A stretch of DNA of 6,954 nucleotides from Candidatus Methanophagales archaeon (lineage in GTDB: Archaea; Halobacteriota; Syntropharchaeia; Alkanophagales; Methanospirareceae): the NCBI GenBank assembly GCA_021159475.1, contig JAGGRS010000183.1, forward strand, positions 1 to 6,954, given 5' to 3'. The notes below the pieces were generated by a model. It worked only from the letters and a program-made list of their open reading frames with translations, was not told where the DNA came from and made no database searches. Shown here piece by piece: positions 6,049 through 6,954 of this stretch (its first letter is position 1; the number at the start of each line of letters is the position of its first letter). The position numbers and the translations under genes are program-made.

Positions 6049-6746
6049 TATTCCCTATTCCCTATTCCCATCTTGCACCTCGCTATTATCTCATGAATGT
6101 CCACTGTGGTGTTCACGCACCCGGTTGTCTTTAATGGTACGCCCTGTGCGGGTATCCCCACAAGCTTCACATTTAACAGCCCTTCATGCAGGTTCGGGTA
6201 GCACGCTACACCAACTACCGCTTTCACTCGCCCACTGCCACCGTTATAGTTATACATAAGAATCCGCTTCGTGAACGTGCCACCAGGCGAGATATACATG
6301 CTGATGCCGAGCTCCTTACAAACAGCGCTCAGTTTCGCAATCTCGCATCTCCCGCATTCCACACACTTGATGCCCTCCACCGGGCTGAGCTTCGCCGGGC
6401 AGTCAGGGCTGCGAATGCATTGTGGCAGCAGTAATGCACGCTCTTCCAGCTTCGTACTGGCAAATGCCGGATAGTTCACCGCGTTCCCTATCTCCACCGA
6501 CACGCGGTCCACCAGTGTGGGGTCAACGTGGAAGAAGGATAGCAGCCTGCGCAGTGGCTCCTCGCATACTAATATCAAGAAGAGAACGAGATTGGGGAAT
6601 ATTATCCGGTGTGTGTGGAATATGAATATACAGAACAGCAGGGCTATCAGAATAAGAATTGCAAAGGCTATTGCTCCTATTACTATTGCCTTACCCAGTG
6701 CCTCAATTACCGGACTGAGTATCGGGTAGATATTGATATTCATCAT
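6048..6746 (-). CDS. DUF116 family membrane-anchored cysteine-rich protein, second paralog
   Basis: This 232-residue protein is a paralog of the next gene, with the same order of parts. An N-terminal membrane segment (about 18-45) and a second hydrophobic stretch (about 48-61) precede a cysteine domain with LLPQCIRSPDCPAKLSP (C110, C116), C128-x2-C131-x2-C134 (CVECGRC), SPGGTFTKR, GVAC (C182) and TGCVNTTVD (C210). It differs by about ten extra residues after TKRIL (around 164-173, MYNYNGGSGR) and lacks the counterpart of C145, where it has a tyrosine. The extra stretch is glycine-rich and is probably a surface loop. The start at 6746 has a second ATG directly after it (6743); either is possible. 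The gene heads the DUF116-DUF116-hisS-acyP run and starts 43 bases after the end of a transposase gene on the same strand. Confidence 0.85.
   Translation of the reverse strand: MMNINIYPILSPVIEALGKAIVIGAIAFAILILIALLFCIFIFHTHRIIFPNLVLFLILVCEEPLRRLLSFFHVDPTLVDRVSVEIGNAVNYPAFASTKLEERALLLPQCIRSPDCPAKLSPVEGIKCVECGRCEIAKLSAVCKELGISMYISPGGTFTKRILMYNYNGGSGRVKAVVGVACYPNLHEGLLNVKLVGIPAQGVPLKTTGCVNTTVDIHEIIARCKMGIGNRE
6049..6069. repeat. Three perfect 7-bp tandem repeats (TATTCCC)
   Basis: The + strand reads TATTCCC at 6049-6055, 6056-6062 and 6063-6069; on the - strand this is GGGAATA three times. It encodes the last codons of the upstream DUF116 gene (MGIGNRE and stop) and directly precedes the ATG of the downstream one, where it also supplies the only purine-rich ribosome-binding candidate. 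Confidence 0.9.
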
Positions 6747-6749
6747 CTG

Positions 6750-6783
6750 TTATATTTAATTTGACAATCACACATTTAATAGA
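6750..6783 (-). promoter_or_regulatory. Candidate promoter for the DUF116 run
   Basis: On the - strand there are two AT-rich boxes: CTATTAAATG at about 6774-6783 and AAATTAAATATAAC at about 6749-6762. The distal one lies about 30 bases before the ATG at 6746, a proper archaeal TATA distance for a leaderless or near-leaderless mRNA. The proximal one is too close unless the true start lies further inside. No Shine-Dalgarno site is present. Read-through from the adjacent transposase gene is also possible. Confidence 0.3.
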
Positions 6784-6789
6784 ATTCGC

Positions 6790-6954
6790 TCATCCCCCTA
6801 AACCATCGGGAACAGAATGATGGATGGAAGTTTTCTTCGAGTTGAACAAGAGCTCAAAGAATGAGATGTAGTTGCGCAGATAGTGTTTTGATACACCCCT
6901 GAATTTTATCAGCCATGCTCTCAGGAATCCGTGTCTGTTTTCAGCAGTGTTCAC
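6790..6954 (-). CDS. IS transposase, C-terminal part (runs off the window)
   Basis: The - strand is open from the right edge for 54 codons to a TGA at 6792-6790. The peptide begins VNTAENRHGFLRAWLIKFRG, continues VSKHYLRNYISFFELLFN and ends VPDGLGG. The N-T-x-E-N-x-H start, followed by an RGVSK-x-x-L-x-x-Y segment, is the style of the C-terminal end of DDE-type insertion-sequence transposases, where the glutamate is the last catalytic acid. I do not assign a specific IS family. The 5' part lies outside the window, so whether the gene is intact cannot be judged. The frame is undamaged here. An element end, if present, should lie between the stop and the DUF116 start at 6746, but no clear terminal repeat can be recognised from one end alone. 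Confidence 0.65.
   Translation of the reverse strand: MNTAENRHGFLRAWLIKFRGVSKHYLRNYISFFELLFNSKKTSIHHSVPDGLGG

Noticed and set aside
1..6954. tRNA, rRNA or CRISPR array
   Set aside because: No spaced direct repeats, cloverleaf-like sequence or rRNA-like segment was seen on reading either strand.

Overview
The window looks archaeal, probably from a euryarchaeote of the methanogen or methane-oxidiser (ANME) type. The reasons are remnants of a coenzyme F420-dependent FrhB-family gene, an AmrS-type radical SAM gene, a DUF2284 protein, two tandem DUF116 proteins, and a short archaeal-style HisS. Several starts lack a Shine-Dalgarno site but have an AT-rich TATA-like box about 25-30 bases upstream. 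The lineage is inferred from gene content; there is no rRNA or tRNA gene to fix it.

Layout. 12-599 (-) is an intact DUF2284 cysteine-rich protein, preceded by a 19-codon leader ORF whose stop overlaps its start. About 600-2190 is a gene graveyard. On the - strand, going left from about 1674, it holds a broken unknown ORF, a 55-aa ORF coupled to it by an ATGA overlap, a frame-broken gene resembling plasmid pRiA4b ORF-3 proteins, and the N-terminal [4Fe-4S] end of an FrhB-like gene. On the + strand, from about 1667, lies a C-terminal FrhB-like remnant. The two FrhB pieces face opposite ways, as expected if a segment of about 0.9 kb has been inverted. 2198-3649 (+) is a tight pair, amrS and a dCMP deaminase. 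3671-6746 (-) is a run of four genes, in transcription order DUF116, DUF116, hisS and acylphosphatase, convergent with the deaminase. 6790-6954 (-) is the C-terminal end of an IS transposase that runs off the right edge.

The intact genes are mostly housekeeping: histidyl-tRNA charging, dCMP to dUMP conversion, acyl phosphate hydrolysis. They are mixed with widely conserved but poorly understood archaeal metalloproteins (AmrS, DUF116, DUF2284). No CRISPR array, tRNA, rRNA or recognisable defence system is visible. The most unusual parts are the split FrhB gene with its frame-broken neighbours, the leader ORF before DUF2284, and a perfect 7-bp triple repeat at the junction of the two DUF116 genes.
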